46,773 bases of DNA from Candidatus Latescibacterota bacterium (GCA_012270675.1 JAAXHW010000022.1:1-46773), one strand, 5' to 3'. Numbered from the stretch's first letter, positions 7,929 to 18,164 are shown. The notes: generated by a model not told the origin, from the letters alone. Program-made: numbers and translations.

Positions 7929-9713
7929 TCAGATCTTTTTCCGCAGGGCTTGCAGGCGGTCCCGGGCGGTATCGGCCTCCAGGCTTTGGGGGTATTCGAT
8001 CAGGAGGGTTTCGTAGGCGTTCAGCGCGTCGTAGACCTGTCCCAGTCGCTCCCCGTAGATCCGGGCCAGGGCCATCTGCGCCCAGGGACACAGCGGACTC
8101 CAGGGGACATCGGAGATCAATCGGCGGCAGGCCCCGATGGCCTCCGGGTAGCGTTCGAGCGCCTCCAGGAGTTCAACCTGTTGGGCCAGCGCCCGGTCCA
8201 GGAGGGCCGATTTGGGGTGAGATTTGAGCCAGTCCTGAAAGGCACCCAGCGCGCGTTCGGCCTTCTGCTGGCGTTTGAGTCTCAACGCGGCAGCGTAGGC
8301 TTTGAGAGCATTCGGGTCACCCTGGCGTCCGTCCTGAATCAGGACCGAGAGGGCGAGGGCGTCGTTGAGGACATAGCGGACCGTTGAGCCCGAGAGGAGG
8401 CGGTCGAGCAGATCCCCGGCCGCGTCGAAGTCACCGGCGAGGAAGTGGCATTCGGCGATCCGGAGCCGGGCTTCATCGGCTCCCTGCTGTCCCCGGCGTT
8501 CCTGGACAATGAGGACACAGGCGGCTTTGGCCTCGGCAAATCGGTCCGACAGGAGCATGGCCTCTGCGATGTCGAAAAGGGCCCGGTAGCGCCAGGGGGT
8601 GCGGCGGCCTGTTTCGACCAGCGCCTGGAAGGTCTGCAGGGCCCTGTGGGAATCCTGATAGGCTTCGTGCAGGAGTCGACCAAGGCGGTATCGGGCCTCG
8701 TCGGCCTCGAGGCGGTTGGGGTAGCGGTCGATGAGGTCCCGGTAGAGGCGCCGGGCCTGGTCTGGCCGGCCGCGTCCACCCTCGGCCCGGGCCAGTCCAA
8801 GCAGGGCCAGGGGCTGGGGTTTGGACCTGTCAAAACGGCCGATGAGGGTCTGATAGGCCACCGCTGCGGTGGTGTTGTCCCCCTCCTTCAGCGCATGTGA
8901 GGCGATTTGGAAAAGGAGCGTCCGATGGCGGTGCGTCTCTCGCAGATGCCCGGTTAAGACCCGCAGGGCGTATCCGGCGTATCCAGCCGGGAGGGCGTAT
9001 TCGGTCAAGAGGGTGAGCCGGACGTTGTCATCAGGGTGTTTTCGAACTTCCTCTGCGAGGAGGTCCACAATCTTTTCGTGGTCGTCTCCCTCCCGGGCGA
9101 ATTTCCGGAAACGGGATGTGATGAGGTGGAGGTATTCCGGTTTTTCCTGGAGGTAGAGGAGGTATTCCGAAACGGCTTCGGGGTACCGGGCCTGGCGTTC
9201 TGCCAGTTCTGCGAGTTCCCGGGCAAAGAGGTGGAGGAGGCCGAGGGCCTCGCGCGCTTTTCGGTAGGTGGCTGCGCTCCGTGCATAGAGGTTGTTCGCC
9301 TTATAACGGCTGGCCACCCGGCTGTAAGGCCCCGAAGCGGTGGCACCCTCCAGGATGCGGTCCCAGGTTTCAAAGGCCTCGTCCCGGCGCCCCAGGGCGT
9401 AGAGGGCATCGCCCAGCCTGAGGCGGGCGGTGATATCCCGGGGGACCCTTTTGAGGCGTGCTCTGAGCAGGGACACGACCTGGTCGTGCCGCCCCATCCG
9501 GAAAAGCAGGTTCTGCAGGCGAAAGAGGATGTCGGCACGTCCGGGATAGTGCGCATAGAGCGTACGGTAGAGGCCCAGGGCATTGTCGAGGTCGCCACTG
9601 GCTTCCAGGGCTATTGCGCGCTTGAGGGTGTGGTTTATGTCCAGGACTTTGGCGTGGGCAGGGAGGAAGCCAAGGAGCAGGGTGAGGAAGGCCCGTGTAA
9701 GATACTTGCTCAT
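7929..9713 (-). CDS. TPR-repeat protein (exported)
   Basis: N-terminal hydrophobic segment MSKYLTRAFLTLLLGFLPAHA; many TPR/YbgF-like units (ARRLYRDLIDRYPNRLEADEARYRLG, ALNAYETLLIEYPQSLEADTARDRL). Confidence 0.87.
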   Translation of the reverse strand: MSKYLTRAFLTLLLGFLPAHAKVLDINHTLKRAIALEASGDLDNALGLYRTLYAHYPGRADILFRLQNLLFRMGRHDQVVSLLRARLKRVPRDITARLRLGDALYALGRRDEAFETWDRILEGATASGPYSRVASRYKANNLYARSAATYRKAREALGLLHLFARELAELAERQARYPEAVSEYLLYLQEKPEYLHLITSRFRKFAREGDDHEKIVDLLAEEVRKHPDDNVRLTLLTEYALPAGYAGYALRVLTGHLRETHRHRTLLFQIASHALKEGDNTTAAVAYQTLIGRFDRSKPQPLALLGLARAEGGRGRPDQARRLYRDLIDRYPNRLEADEARYRLGRLLHEAYQDSHRALQTFQALVETGRRTPWRYRALFDIAEAMLLSDRFAEAKAACVLIVQERRGQQGADEARLRIAECHFLAGDFDAAGDLLDRLLSGSTVRYVLNDALALSVLIQDGRQGDPNALKAYAAALRLKRQQKAERALGAFQDWLKSHPKSALLDRALAQQVELLEALERYPEAIGACRRLISDVPWSPLCPWAQMALARIYGERLGQVYDALNAYETLLIEYPQSLEADTARDRLQALRKKI

Positions 9714-9725
9714 GAGTATCCCCGG

Positions 9726-12700
9726 TTACGGTTTTTGATGGTTCTGGCCTTTTGCGAGGGCATCCTGCATCAGGCTTTCGAAATAGCGCCGGATGAGGCC
9801 CTGGTACTCAGCGGGGTATCCCTCCTTCAGGGCATCGCGGAGCCGCCTCCGGAGGGGGTTGTCGGCCTCTCCCAGGTCGGATGGGAGGGAGCCGGGACCG
9901 CGGTAGGCGACCTTTCTGCCCTGTCGGGCTTCCCGCTGTTTGCTCCATCCGCGCTGGCGCACCGAGCGCTGGGCATCCAGCAGGCGGGAGAGGATGCGCC
10001 GCTGGCGGTTCAGGGTCTGCTGTGTGATCCGCTGCCGCTGAAGGTCCCCAGCCACCTCTTCCATTTCCGAAGCGATATGTCTGAGGTCACCGAGCAGCTG
10101 CTGGCGCAGGGAATTCAGAAGTTCTTCCAGGGCCTGCTCAATGCCCCGTTGTCGGGCGGCCAGCCGGTTGAGGCTCATCCGTGTACCTCCCCCCGGCCTC
10201 TGCTGCTGAAAAAGGGCTTCGGTCCGGGCGTTGAGCTCGCCCTGCTGGCCGGAAAGCTGCTGCATCCGCTGGAGTATTTCTTCAAAGCCAAGTGCCGAAG
10301 CGGCGGAGGCAAGGTCGGTGAGGCCCTGGCGCACCAGCAGGGCCGCGGTGTTGAGGTTGCCCATAGCCTCTTTGGCGCTTCGGGCCGCACGGGAAGCATT
10401 TCCGCGCTGGATGTGGCCGGCAGCCTCCTCCATTTTCTGAAGGGCCCGTCCCAGAGCGCCGCTGGTTTGAGGTGTGAGGAAAAAGGTCTTCCGGGAGGCC
10501 TCCGAAAGGCGCTGGGCCATCCGATTGGCGCCGGAGAAGATGCGCGCCTGTTCCAGGGCCAGAGACGTTGAGTGCGTATCGCGGGAGATCGCTTCGGCCT
10601 GCCGGGCGGTTTGTTCCTGATCCCGGGAGAGGGAGAGGAGGTCGTGCAAGGCCCGGTTGAGTTCCCGGGTAATCCCGGTTTTCTGATTCTGTACGAAGGC
10701 CTGTCGGGTTTGTCTGAGTTGTCGGGTCATTTCCCGGAGGTCTTTTGCAACCGCCTGTGCCTGCTGCCGGGCTGGCCCTATCTGCCCGGCGCGGAGGATT
10801 TGACCGACCCGCGCTATGCGGTCGGCCACCCGGCGTTCGCCGAGTGCATCGGCCACCCGGTGCAGGTCTTCCCCCGTGGGATCGGGCATCTGCTCTGCGG
10901 CCCGGCTCAGTTCGTTCTGTAGCCTTTGGGTATCGCGCGCCAACAGGTCTTCCCGTTCGGCCAGGGTCTGGGGCTGCGCCTCTTTCCGGAGGTCCTCTAC
11001 GATGTCTTGCTGTTCGGCTGCCAGTTCTTCCATTCCTTTGACCAGAGCATCCAGATTCTGCTGGTGCTGCACCCGTTTGAGGAGGGCAATGCTGCGGTCG
11101 AGGGCCTGCTGGAACGCCTCCTGTTCATTCCGGAACGCATTGAGGGCCTCCTGAACGGCATCGGGATCGACCGCATTGAGGGCCTCCTGGAGCTTTTCCA
11201 TTGCCCGGTTGAGTTCGGGGGTTTGGATTTGGGAGAAGAGTTCCCGGATTTCCTCCAGTTTCTGAAGGGTTTCAGCAGCCATCAGGCCACTGCTTTCGAG
11301 CCGGTCGAGGGTTTTGTTGAGCTTTTGCACAATCTGTTTCAGGCGTTCGCCGGCCCGGGTTTGCTCTGCAAGGCCGATTTCCAGTTCCTTACGCTCCTGC
11401 CACTCCAGGTCGCCCTTTTTGAGGAGTTCGTGGGCGACTTTTCCAAGGCGTTTCTGAAGTTCTTTTCCCGCCTGCCACATCGATTCCATCTGCTCCAGGC
11501 CTTCCTGCTGGGCCAGCCGGGCCTCCTGGTGGATTTCAAAGAGGGAGGGAAAGCGGACCGTAAATTGGGTGGATTCGCCGTGGGTCGGTCCGGATACGGT
11601 GTTGTTGTCATAGACGCGCATCCGGTAGGTGACCTGGTCTCCGGGCAGGAGGTCCAGGCCGGAAAGGTCCCAGAGGACGCCCTGAGTCAGGTCTTTTGCA
11701 CCGACGGTGTCCAGGGCAACCGGAAGGGTCTGATTCGGGGTGCCGTCGTTGATGGTGTAGCGCACTTCCATCCGGGAGACCCCAAAGTCATCGTGGGCCT
11801 CGGCAAGGAGGGGCACCTGCATGGTTTCTCCCAATTCCGAATCGGCGCCGGGGCGCAGCAGGCGGACTTCCGGGGGGTGGTCCCGGAGGGCAACGATCCG
11901 GTATTCCACGGGATCCCGGTTGGGAATCATATGGGGATCAAGCAGACCGATGGTATAGCGCCGGTCATCGGTGACGGTGAGTTCGGCCTGTGCGGTGCGG
12001 CCGTTGATGCGGGTCGGCAGTCGGGTATTGTTATCGAAGTCCAGCCAGGCTTCCTCCAAAGGCAGACTGGCCTGGATCTGGAGGCGGACAGATGTGCCGA
12101 TGGGTGCGACGATATCTCCCCCTTCCACTTCACGGCGTTCGTCCAGCCGGGTATGGTCCGGGTAGTGGTAGTGACGTACGATTTGGGTGACCATGGGACG
12201 CGCACGGACCGTGAGGGTATAAGCGGGGGTTTCAGCGTCGTTGGCCTGCAGACGGTAAGCCAACGAGCGGGTGAGGGTACCGAACCGATGTTTCACGCGG
12301 TTCTGGCGGACCGGCAGGTCCAGAGGCGTCCAGACGTCTACGCCCTTTTCCCGGACGGTCAACCGGGCCTGCAGGGGGACCACCCCGGAGAGGTCGGCGT
12401 GGATTTCAAAGGGGTCCCCCGCAATGACTTCGGCATTTCCGGGCCGAAGTTCGATCCGGGTATCGGACGGCCGGACGTAGGCCGTCCGGGGGTGGGCCAG
12501 GCGGCTGGCAGCGCCTCTTATGGGTTCGGTCCAGAGGCCGAAGCACCCCAGGACCAACAGGGCCATCCCTCCGCACAGGCCGGCCATGCGGAGGGGACGG
12601 GCGCGGTCGACTGTGGCATCGAAATCGAGGTCGGCAGCAGTTTGTGTGGCCTGCACAATGGCGGCGGCTGTCATTTGGGGGGAGGTCCCCTGCCTGTCCC

Positions 12701-13058
12701 TTTCCCTGTCCCTCCAGAGCTGGAGGGCGCTGATGAGGCGTTGCTTTAGCCCGCCGAAGTGGCGTTCCACACAAAGGGCCACCTCCTCCAGGGTCGGGGG
12801 AGCCAGGAGGGGATAGAGGCAGAAGCGGGCAAGAAGGCCGATCAGACCGAGGCTTGCTACCGCTTCGAGGAGGAGCTTGGCCGTGGGCGAAAGGTAGACC
12901 CCTGCTTCGAGGAGGAGCAGGACCAGCCCGGCACCCAGGCCACAGGCAAGTGTAAGGCAAAGGCCGGTGAGGCAACGGGCAGCGGTATGCTTTCGCCGGA
13001 GCCTTCGGAGCCGCTGCAGGAGGTCCTGGTAGGCAATATGGACGGAGGTGCTGAACAT
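9726..13058 (-). CDS. DUF4175-family large membrane/coiled-coil protein
   Basis: 1110 aa with N-terminal TM helices, beta-rich middle (ITVSGPTHGE-like extracellular domain), then a long Gln/Glu/Arg-rich coiled coil; sits in a MoxR/DUF58/DUF4159 operon. Confidence 0.75.
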   Translation of the reverse strand: MFSTSVHIAYQDLLQRLRRLRRKHTAARCLTGLCLTLACGLGAGLVLLLLEAGVYLSPTAKLLLEAVASLGLIGLLARFCLYPLLAPPTLEEVALCVERHFGGLKQRLISALQLWRDRERDRQGTSPQMTAAAIVQATQTAADLDFDATVDRARPLRMAGLCGGMALLVLGCFGLWTEPIRGAASRLAHPRTAYVRPSDTRIELRPGNAEVIAGDPFEIHADLSGVVPLQARLTVREKGVDVWTPLDLPVRQNRVKHRFGTLTRSLAYRLQANDAETPAYTLTVRARPMVTQIVRHYHYPDHTRLDERREVEGGDIVAPIGTSVRLQIQASLPLEEAWLDFDNNTRLPTRINGRTAQAELTVTDDRRYTIGLLDPHMIPNRDPVEYRIVALRDHPPEVRLLRPGADSELGETMQVPLLAEAHDDFGVSRMEVRYTINDGTPNQTLPVALDTVGAKDLTQGVLWDLSGLDLLPGDQVTYRMRVYDNNTVSGPTHGESTQFTVRFPSLFEIHQEARLAQQEGLEQMESMWQAGKELQKRLGKVAHELLKKGDLEWQERKELEIGLAEQTRAGERLKQIVQKLNKTLDRLESSGLMAAETLQKLEEIRELFSQIQTPELNRAMEKLQEALNAVDPDAVQEALNAFRNEQEAFQQALDRSIALLKRVQHQQNLDALVKGMEELAAEQQDIVEDLRKEAQPQTLAEREDLLARDTQRLQNELSRAAEQMPDPTGEDLHRVADALGERRVADRIARVGQILRAGQIGPARQQAQAVAKDLREMTRQLRQTRQAFVQNQKTGITRELNRALHDLLSLSRDQEQTARQAEAISRDTHSTSLALEQARIFSGANRMAQRLSEASRKTFFLTPQTSGALGRALQKMEEAAGHIQRGNASRAARSAKEAMGNLNTAALLVRQGLTDLASAASALGFEEILQRMQQLSGQQGELNARTEALFQQQRPGGGTRMSLNRLAARQRGIEQALEELLNSLRQQLLGDLRHIASEMEEVAGDLQRQRITQQTLNRQRRILSRLLDAQRSVRQRGWSKQREARQGRKVAYRGPGSLPSDLGEADNPLRRRLRDALKEGYPAEYQGLIRRYFESLMQDALAKGQNHQKP

Positions 13059-13059
13059 G

Positions 13060-13782
13060 TTAATGCGTCAGGGCCCAGACGATGATGTTGGTGCCCATCC
13101 TGAGGGCAGCTTCCCGTTTCTCCGGGGGATCGTTGTGGACATCGGGGTCGTCCCAGCCGTCCCCGATGTCGCTCTCAAAAGTGTAGAGGACCACAAGCCG
13201 TTCCCCGTGAAAGATGCCCAAGGTCTGCGGCGGGCCCCCGTCGTGTTCGTGAATTTTGGGCAGTCCGTTCGGAAACTTGAAGGGGGTCTGAAAGATGCCG
13301 AAAGAAGGGGGAAGCTCCACAAGCCGCTTGTCGGGGAAGACCCGTTCGATTTCCCTGCGGAAGGCGCGGTCGAGGCCGTAGTCGTCGTTGGCGAAGAGGA
13401 AGCCTCCGTGTTCCAGATAGGTCCGGAGTCGGCGGACCTCCTCTTCGGTGAAGCGGAGGTTGCCGTGGCCGGTGAGATAAAGGACGGGGTAGGCGAAAAG
13501 GTTTTCGTCCATGATTTCGACCTGGGCCTCTTCTTTTGCCGTCCGAATCGGTGTGTGTTTGCGGATAAAGGCCAGAAGGTTCGGAATTCCGGTGGGGCCG
13601 TTGTACCAGTCTCCACCTCCGCCGTATTTGAGCCTGGCCATGGTGAATCCTGCGGTGGGCTGCCGGAGCTGAGCGGAGGGTTGGACCACAAGGCCCAGAT
13701 AGAGGATCAGACACAGCGCAGGCGTGGACAGGAACCTGTTTGGCCTGTGAATTGACTTCAAAATTCTTCCCATTCTATTCAT
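13060..13782 (-). CDS. DUF4159 domain-containing protein
   Basis: FTMARLKYGGGGDWYNGPTGIPNLLAFIRKHT ... YLTGHGNLRFTEEEVRRLRTYLEHGGFLFANDDYGLDRAFRREI is a DUF4159 signature. Start taken at MNRMGRILKS. Confidence 0.9.
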   Translation of the reverse strand: MNRMGRILKSIHRPNRFLSTPALCLILYLGLVVQPSAQLRQPTAGFTMARLKYGGGGDWYNGPTGIPNLLAFIRKHTPIRTAKEEAQVEIMDENLFAYPVLYLTGHGNLRFTEEEVRRLRTYLEHGGFLFANDDYGLDRAFRREIERVFPDKRLVELPPSFGIFQTPFKFPNGLPKIHEHDGGPPQTLGIFHGERLVVLYTFESDIGDGWDDPDVHNDPPEKREAALRMGTNIIVWALTH

Positions 13783-13799
13783 TTTCTTTGATGATACAT

Positions 13800-14174
13800 T
13801 CAGGAGTCTGCAGCCCGGCGGTTTGAAGCGGGGGAAGCGATTTGAAAGAGAATGGGCTGTTGGGGATGCGCAGCGGGGACGTCGAAGGTAAAACTGCAGT
13901 CGAAGTCGACATCTGCCAGGCATTTCTCGTTGATGGGAAACGCCGCACACTGGCCGGGTCGGTCTTCGTAAATGCTGCACACGGAGCCCCCGTCTTCTTT
14001 AATGAGAAATGGACAGCGAAAAAGAATTTCACAGCAGTTCCCGCATCGGTTGCACTCTCCCTGCCGGAGCGCCATCTGCCGGTCTACGTAGTTCTTCTGA
14101 AAGTGGACCAGGGCAAAACGTCGAACTTTTCCGGTTGCCTGTTTGATTTTTTGCCGAAATTTGAGCGCCATCAA
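13800..14174 (-). CDS. YkgJ-like cysteine-cluster protein
   Basis: CNRCGNCCEILFRCPFL...CSIYEDRPGQCAAFPI zinc/iron-chelating Cys cluster. Confidence 0.88.
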   Translation of the reverse strand: MMALKFRQKIKQATGKVRRFALVHFQKNYVDRQMALRQGECNRCGNCCEILFRCPFLIKEDGGSVCSIYEDRPGQCAAFPINEKCLADVDFDCSFTFDVPAAHPQQPILFQIASPASNRRAADS

Positions 14175-15676
14175 CCCTCTCCGTTCAGCGAGTTTTCGTA
14201 TGGACGCTTTTCGCTTTGCACCCGGGGGAACCGGACCATCGATCGGAGGTTATGCCATTCCTGCGGGTCGAAAAAGTTCCAGCCCCAGAGGATGATGGGG
14301 TAGGCCAGCAGGGAGATCCCCCGCGCGATGCCCCCGGGCGTGATCCCATGAATATAATCGGATGTGAAGAGAAAGACAACTGTTCCGGCCACACCGATCT
14401 TTGCGAGGCGCCGGTATTCGTAAGGCACCGGGTAGAAACGGCGTGTTTGGAGGTAAAGGAGCAGCGCCATCAGGCTGTAGGCGGCCAGCGTACTCCAGGC
14501 TGCGGCGATAAATCCGATCCGGGGGATGAGCAGCAGGTTGATGCCGATATTGACAACCGCTCCTGCACCGACGATGGCCGGGAGCATCCGGGTGCGCCTC
14601 TGGACGTAGACGCCGGCTGTGAAGATAACATAGATCCCGGAGAGGAGGTACGCGAGCAGGATGGGGGCAACAATACCCTGAGCCTTGAGGTAGACAGACG
14701 CGTTGGACCCGGCGACCAGGAGGATCAATTCCCTGGAAAAGTTCAGGATGCAGAGCAAGAGAAACACCGCTGTCAGGCTGAAGTATGTGGTCACCCGCGC
14801 ACAGAGGGCATGCGCGCCTTCCCGGTCGGGAATTGAGAGGACCGTCGGCGCCCAGGCGGCCCGGAGCACACGGACCGCAATGAGCATGGGCAGGGTGAAC
14901 TTGTAGACGATATCGTAGATGCCCACCTCTTCGATTCCGAGGAAAATGCGGATCAGGTAACGGTCGGAAAGGTTGATGACAAGAAGCGCCAGGGCGGAGG
15001 GAACAAAGGGAATGCCAAAAGCAAGGAGTTCCCGGACGGCTGCGGGAGAATAGATCAGGCGGAGGTTTTGCCAGCAGACCGGAGAGAGCGCGAGAAAGGC
15101 GAAGGCCGAACTGGCGATATTGCTCCAGAAAATCGCTCGAACACCCTGTCCGAGGCCGGCGATGAGGTAGACGGTGAGGCCCATTTGCAGGCTGTGCTGC
15201 ACGAGCCTGACCGCCGCGTAGGTGGCGGAGCGCTGTCGGGCCCGACAGACGGTGAAGAGGGGTTCGCTGAGGGTATCCAGCAGGATAATTACCGCTATGA
15301 GATGGAAGATATCGGCATAGGCCCCGGCGCCCAGGAAATGGTGCGCAAGCGGAACTGCCCCTGCCCAGAGCAGGGCGGAGAGGGTGAGTCCCACGCCAAA
15401 GAGGGTCCAGAAGGCGGAACTGAAGCGGTTGCGATGCACCGCCGGGTCGCCCTTTCCCGAGAGATAGCGAACCAGGGCCTGGTTCAGCCCCAGAGAGTAA
15501 AAGATGGTGCTGAGGCCGATAAAGACAAAGGCGAGGGACCTCACGCCGTTGTCGCCGGTGGAGAGCATCCGGGCGTAGAGGGGCAGCAGGAAGAAGGATA
15601 CGGAGCGTCCCAGCAGGTCGCCGATGCCGTAGATGGCGGTGTGTTTGAACAGGGATTTGATTCGGTCGAAGAGCAT
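14171..15676 (-). CDS. oligosaccharide flippase / polysaccharide biosynthesis membrane protein
   Basis: About 12-14 TM segments; LFKHTAIYGIGDLLGRSVSFFLLPLYARML N-terminal motif typical of Wzx-like flippases. Overlaps the next gene by 4 bp. Confidence 0.88.
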   Translation of the reverse strand: MLFDRIKSLFKHTAIYGIGDLLGRSVSFFLLPLYARMLSTGDNGVRSLAFVFIGLSTIFYSLGLNQALVRYLSGKGDPAVHRNRFSSAFWTLFGVGLTLSALLWAGAVPLAHHFLGAGAYADIFHLIAVIILLDTLSEPLFTVCRARQRSATYAAVRLVQHSLQMGLTVYLIAGLGQGVRAIFWSNIASSAFAFLALSPVCWQNLRLIYSPAAVRELLAFGIPFVPSALALLVINLSDRYLIRIFLGIEEVGIYDIVYKFTLPMLIAVRVLRAAWAPTVLSIPDREGAHALCARVTTYFSLTAVFLLLCILNFSRELILLVAGSNASVYLKAQGIVAPILLAYLLSGIYVIFTAGVYVQRRTRMLPAIVGAGAVVNIGINLLLIPRIGFIAAAWSTLAAYSLMALLLYLQTRRFYPVPYEYRRLAKIGVAGTVVFLFTSDYIHGITPGGIARGISLLAYPIILWGWNFFDPQEWHNLRSMVRFPRVQSEKRPYENSLNGEG

Positions 15677-15715
15677 GGACAGGAGGGGCGACCGGCCGGT
15701 CGCCCGTACGGTTTG

Positions 15716-18160
15716 TTATAGTATGGAAATCGGGTCGATGTCGATGTCCAGGATGACGCCTGAACGGCGGTTTCGGCTGCGGTTGCCAAACCGGTCCAGG
15801 GCCCTCCGGGCCAGGGCGTTCAGCTTGTGAGGCGAGACGGTTTTGAGGATGACCTGCCACCGATAGTTGCCCCGGATGCGGGCGAGCGGGGCCTGTACCG
15901 GGCCCATGACATTGACGCCTGGGGGCGCTGCGGATCGCATGGCTTCGGCGCAGATGCCGGCCTTGCGGGCGACCTCGTGCTCGTCCTTCCCCCTGAACAG
16001 GAAGAGGGCCATCCGGCCGAAGGGGGGGTAGCCCACGCTTTGCCTCGCGGCCAATTCGAGTTGGGCGAACTTGAGGAAGTTATGTTCGCGCGCACACCCG
16101 ACGGCCTCTCCGTCGGGGAGGTAGGTCTGGACGACCACCTCTCCCGGCGTTGCTCCCCGTCCGGCCCGTCCGCTGACCTGGGTGAGCAACTGGAAGGTGC
16201 GCTCGCCGGCGCGGAAGTCGGGCAGGTGGATGCTGGTATCGGCCGAGATGACGCCTACGAGGGTGACGCCGGAAAAGTCGAGCCCCTTGGCCACCATCTG
16301 GGTGCCCAAGAGGAGGTCCGCATCCCCTCTGCGAAAGGACTCCAGGATCCGGTCGTGGGCGCCTTTACGCCTTGTGGTATCCACATCCATGCGCAGCATC
16401 CGGGCCTCTGGAAACTGCGCTTTGAGGGCCTCTTCCACGCGCTGCGTGCCCACGCCAAAAAGCTGGAGGTTGGCCCTGCCGCAGGCATCACAGCAAGCAG
16501 GGGCCGGGACGTTGCGCGCACAGTAGTGACAGACCATGCGGCGGCCGGTGGCGTGGTAGGTGAAGGTGACCTGACAGTTGGGACATTCCAGGGAGCGGCC
16601 GCAGTCGGTACACTGGACAAAGGGGGCATAGCCCCTGCGGTTCTGCAGCAGGATGATGCGCTCCTTTTTCCGAAGTCGATCCACCATCTTTTCCCGCAGG
16701 GGCCTGGAGAAGATGCCGCCGCCCTCTTTTTTCATGTCGACAAGGATGACTTCGGGCAGGGGGCGCGCGTCGATCCGTTCGGGGAGGCAGAGGAGGTTGA
16801 ATTTGTGGATGTCGGCGTTGTGGTAAGATTCAAGGGAGGGGGTCGCCGACCCGAGGACGGCGGCACTCCCTTCCATTTTGGCACGTACGACCGCCACATC
16901 CCGGGCGTTGTAGCGGGGGGCGGGGTCGGCCTGTTTGTACGAGCCGTCGTGTTCTTCGTCTACCACGATCAGTCCAAGGTTCTGGACGGGGGCGAAGACC
17001 GCAGACCGGGCACCGATGACGATGGTCCGTTTGCCTTCGCGGACTTCCCGCCAGGCGTCGTAGCGTTCCCCTTCGGAGAGGGCGCTGTGGAGTACGGCGA
17101 CACGGTTGCCAAAGTGTGCCCGAAAGCTGCGGACGGTCTGGGGGGTCAGCGAGATCTCCGGGACCAGGATGAGCGCCCCCCGCCCGGCTTTGAGGGCGTG
17201 GGCGGCGGCACGGATGTAGATGAGGGTCTTGCCGGAGCCGGTGACGCCGTGGAGGAGGTGGGCCTGGAAGGTCCCGGCATCGAGGCTTTGGCAAATCTCC
17301 TCTATGGCTTTTTGCTGGTGGGTTGTGGGTGCCAGGTCCTGGGGAGGGGAAACGTTGAGGTTGGCATAGGGGTCCCGGAGAACCTCCCGGAAGCCGAAGC
17401 GGACGACCTTCCGGTCTGCCAGCGCCCTCAGCACGCCCGCGCCGATGCCGGCTGAGGTCAGGTGTGTGGAGGGGAGGTGCCCGCCCGCCCGCCAGAGGCG
17501 GCGGATGCACTCGGCCTGCATGGGCGCGCGTCGCTCCATCTGCGGGAGTTCCACATCGATCCAGCGGGCATCCTGGGGAACCAGTTCCACGATCCGTTCC
17601 CGCTTCGGCCTGACCCTGGGGGTGTGTATCTCCTGATCTACGCTGATCAGGCCGCGCCGCAGGAGGCCGTAGACCGCACTGCGGACGCCTTTCCCCCCAA
17701 GGCGGCGTTCGATCTGGCGGAGCGTGGCCGGTCCGCTGCTGCGGAGGTGGCCCAGCACGGCCTGCTGCCGGGGGGAGACGAGGCCGTCCGGCATCCGGTC
17801 GGCATCCTGGAGGACGATGCGCTGGCCGCTGTGGGTATGGATGCCCGCGGGCAGGGCGGTCTTGAGGACCTCCGACAGGGTGCAGAGATAGTAGTCGGCC
17901 ACCCAGCGACAGAGGTCGATCATGCCCTCCGAAAGCACCGGATAGGGGTCCAGGAGGATGCCCACCGATTTGACCCCTTCCAGGTCATACCGGTCCTGAA
18001 AGCCGACGACGATGCCGGTGGTCCATCGCGCGCCCAGGGGGATAAGCGCGCGGCTGCCGATCCGGATGTGGGCGTGCAGGTCGGCGGGCACAGCGTAGGT
18101 CATGGCCTGGGCTATGGGTGCACCCAGGGGGACGATCTGTGCGTAGGCGGGGGGCGTCAT
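15716..18160 (-). CDS. priA: primosomal protein N' (PriA helicase)
   Basis: LLHGVTGSGKTLIYIRAA; LIVVDEEHDGSYKQADPAPRYNARDVAVVRA; zinc-binding CTDCGRSLECPNC...CHYC...CDACG; LLGTQMVAKGLDFSGVTLVGV. Start taken at MTPPAYAQIVPL. Confidence 0.95.
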   Translation of the reverse strand: MTPPAYAQIVPLGAPIAQAMTYAVPADLHAHIRIGSRALIPLGARWTTGIVVGFQDRYDLEGVKSVGILLDPYPVLSEGMIDLCRWVADYYLCTLSEVLKTALPAGIHTHSGQRIVLQDADRMPDGLVSPRQQAVLGHLRSSGPATLRQIERRLGGKGVRSAVYGLLRRGLISVDQEIHTPRVRPKRERIVELVPQDARWIDVELPQMERRAPMQAECIRRLWRAGGHLPSTHLTSAGIGAGVLRALADRKVVRFGFREVLRDPYANLNVSPPQDLAPTTHQQKAIEEICQSLDAGTFQAHLLHGVTGSGKTLIYIRAAAHALKAGRGALILVPEISLTPQTVRSFRAHFGNRVAVLHSALSEGERYDAWREVREGKRTIVIGARSAVFAPVQNLGLIVVDEEHDGSYKQADPAPRYNARDVAVVRAKMEGSAAVLGSATPSLESYHNADIHKFNLLCLPERIDARPLPEVILVDMKKEGGGIFSRPLREKMVDRLRKKERIILLQNRRGYAPFVQCTDCGRSLECPNCQVTFTYHATGRRMVCHYCARNVPAPACCDACGRANLQLFGVGTQRVEEALKAQFPEARMLRMDVDTTRRKGAHDRILESFRRGDADLLLGTQMVAKGLDFSGVTLVGVISADTSIHLPDFRAGERTFQLLTQVSGRAGRGATPGEVVVQTYLPDGEAVGCAREHNFLKFAQLELAARQSVGYPPFGRMALFLFRGKDEHEVARKAGICAEAMRSAAPPGVNVMGPVQAPLARIRGNYRWQVILKTVSPHKLNALARRALDRFGNRSRNRRSGVILDIDIDPISIL

Positions 18161-18164
18161 CGGG

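Noticed and set aside
9036-13085. Long + strand ORFs 9036-10571 (511 aa), 10926-12749 (607 aa) and 12759-13085 opposite the TPR/DUF4175 genes
   Set aside because: Shadow ORFs of GC-rich antisense frames; low-complexity composition and no recognisable motifs, whereas the - strand frames carry clear families.
14250-15860. 536-aa - strand ORF overlapping the flippase and 542-aa + strand ORF 15827-17455 opposite priA
   Set aside because: Pro/Arg/His- or Gly/Asp-rich shadow translations; the true genes are obvious in the other frames.
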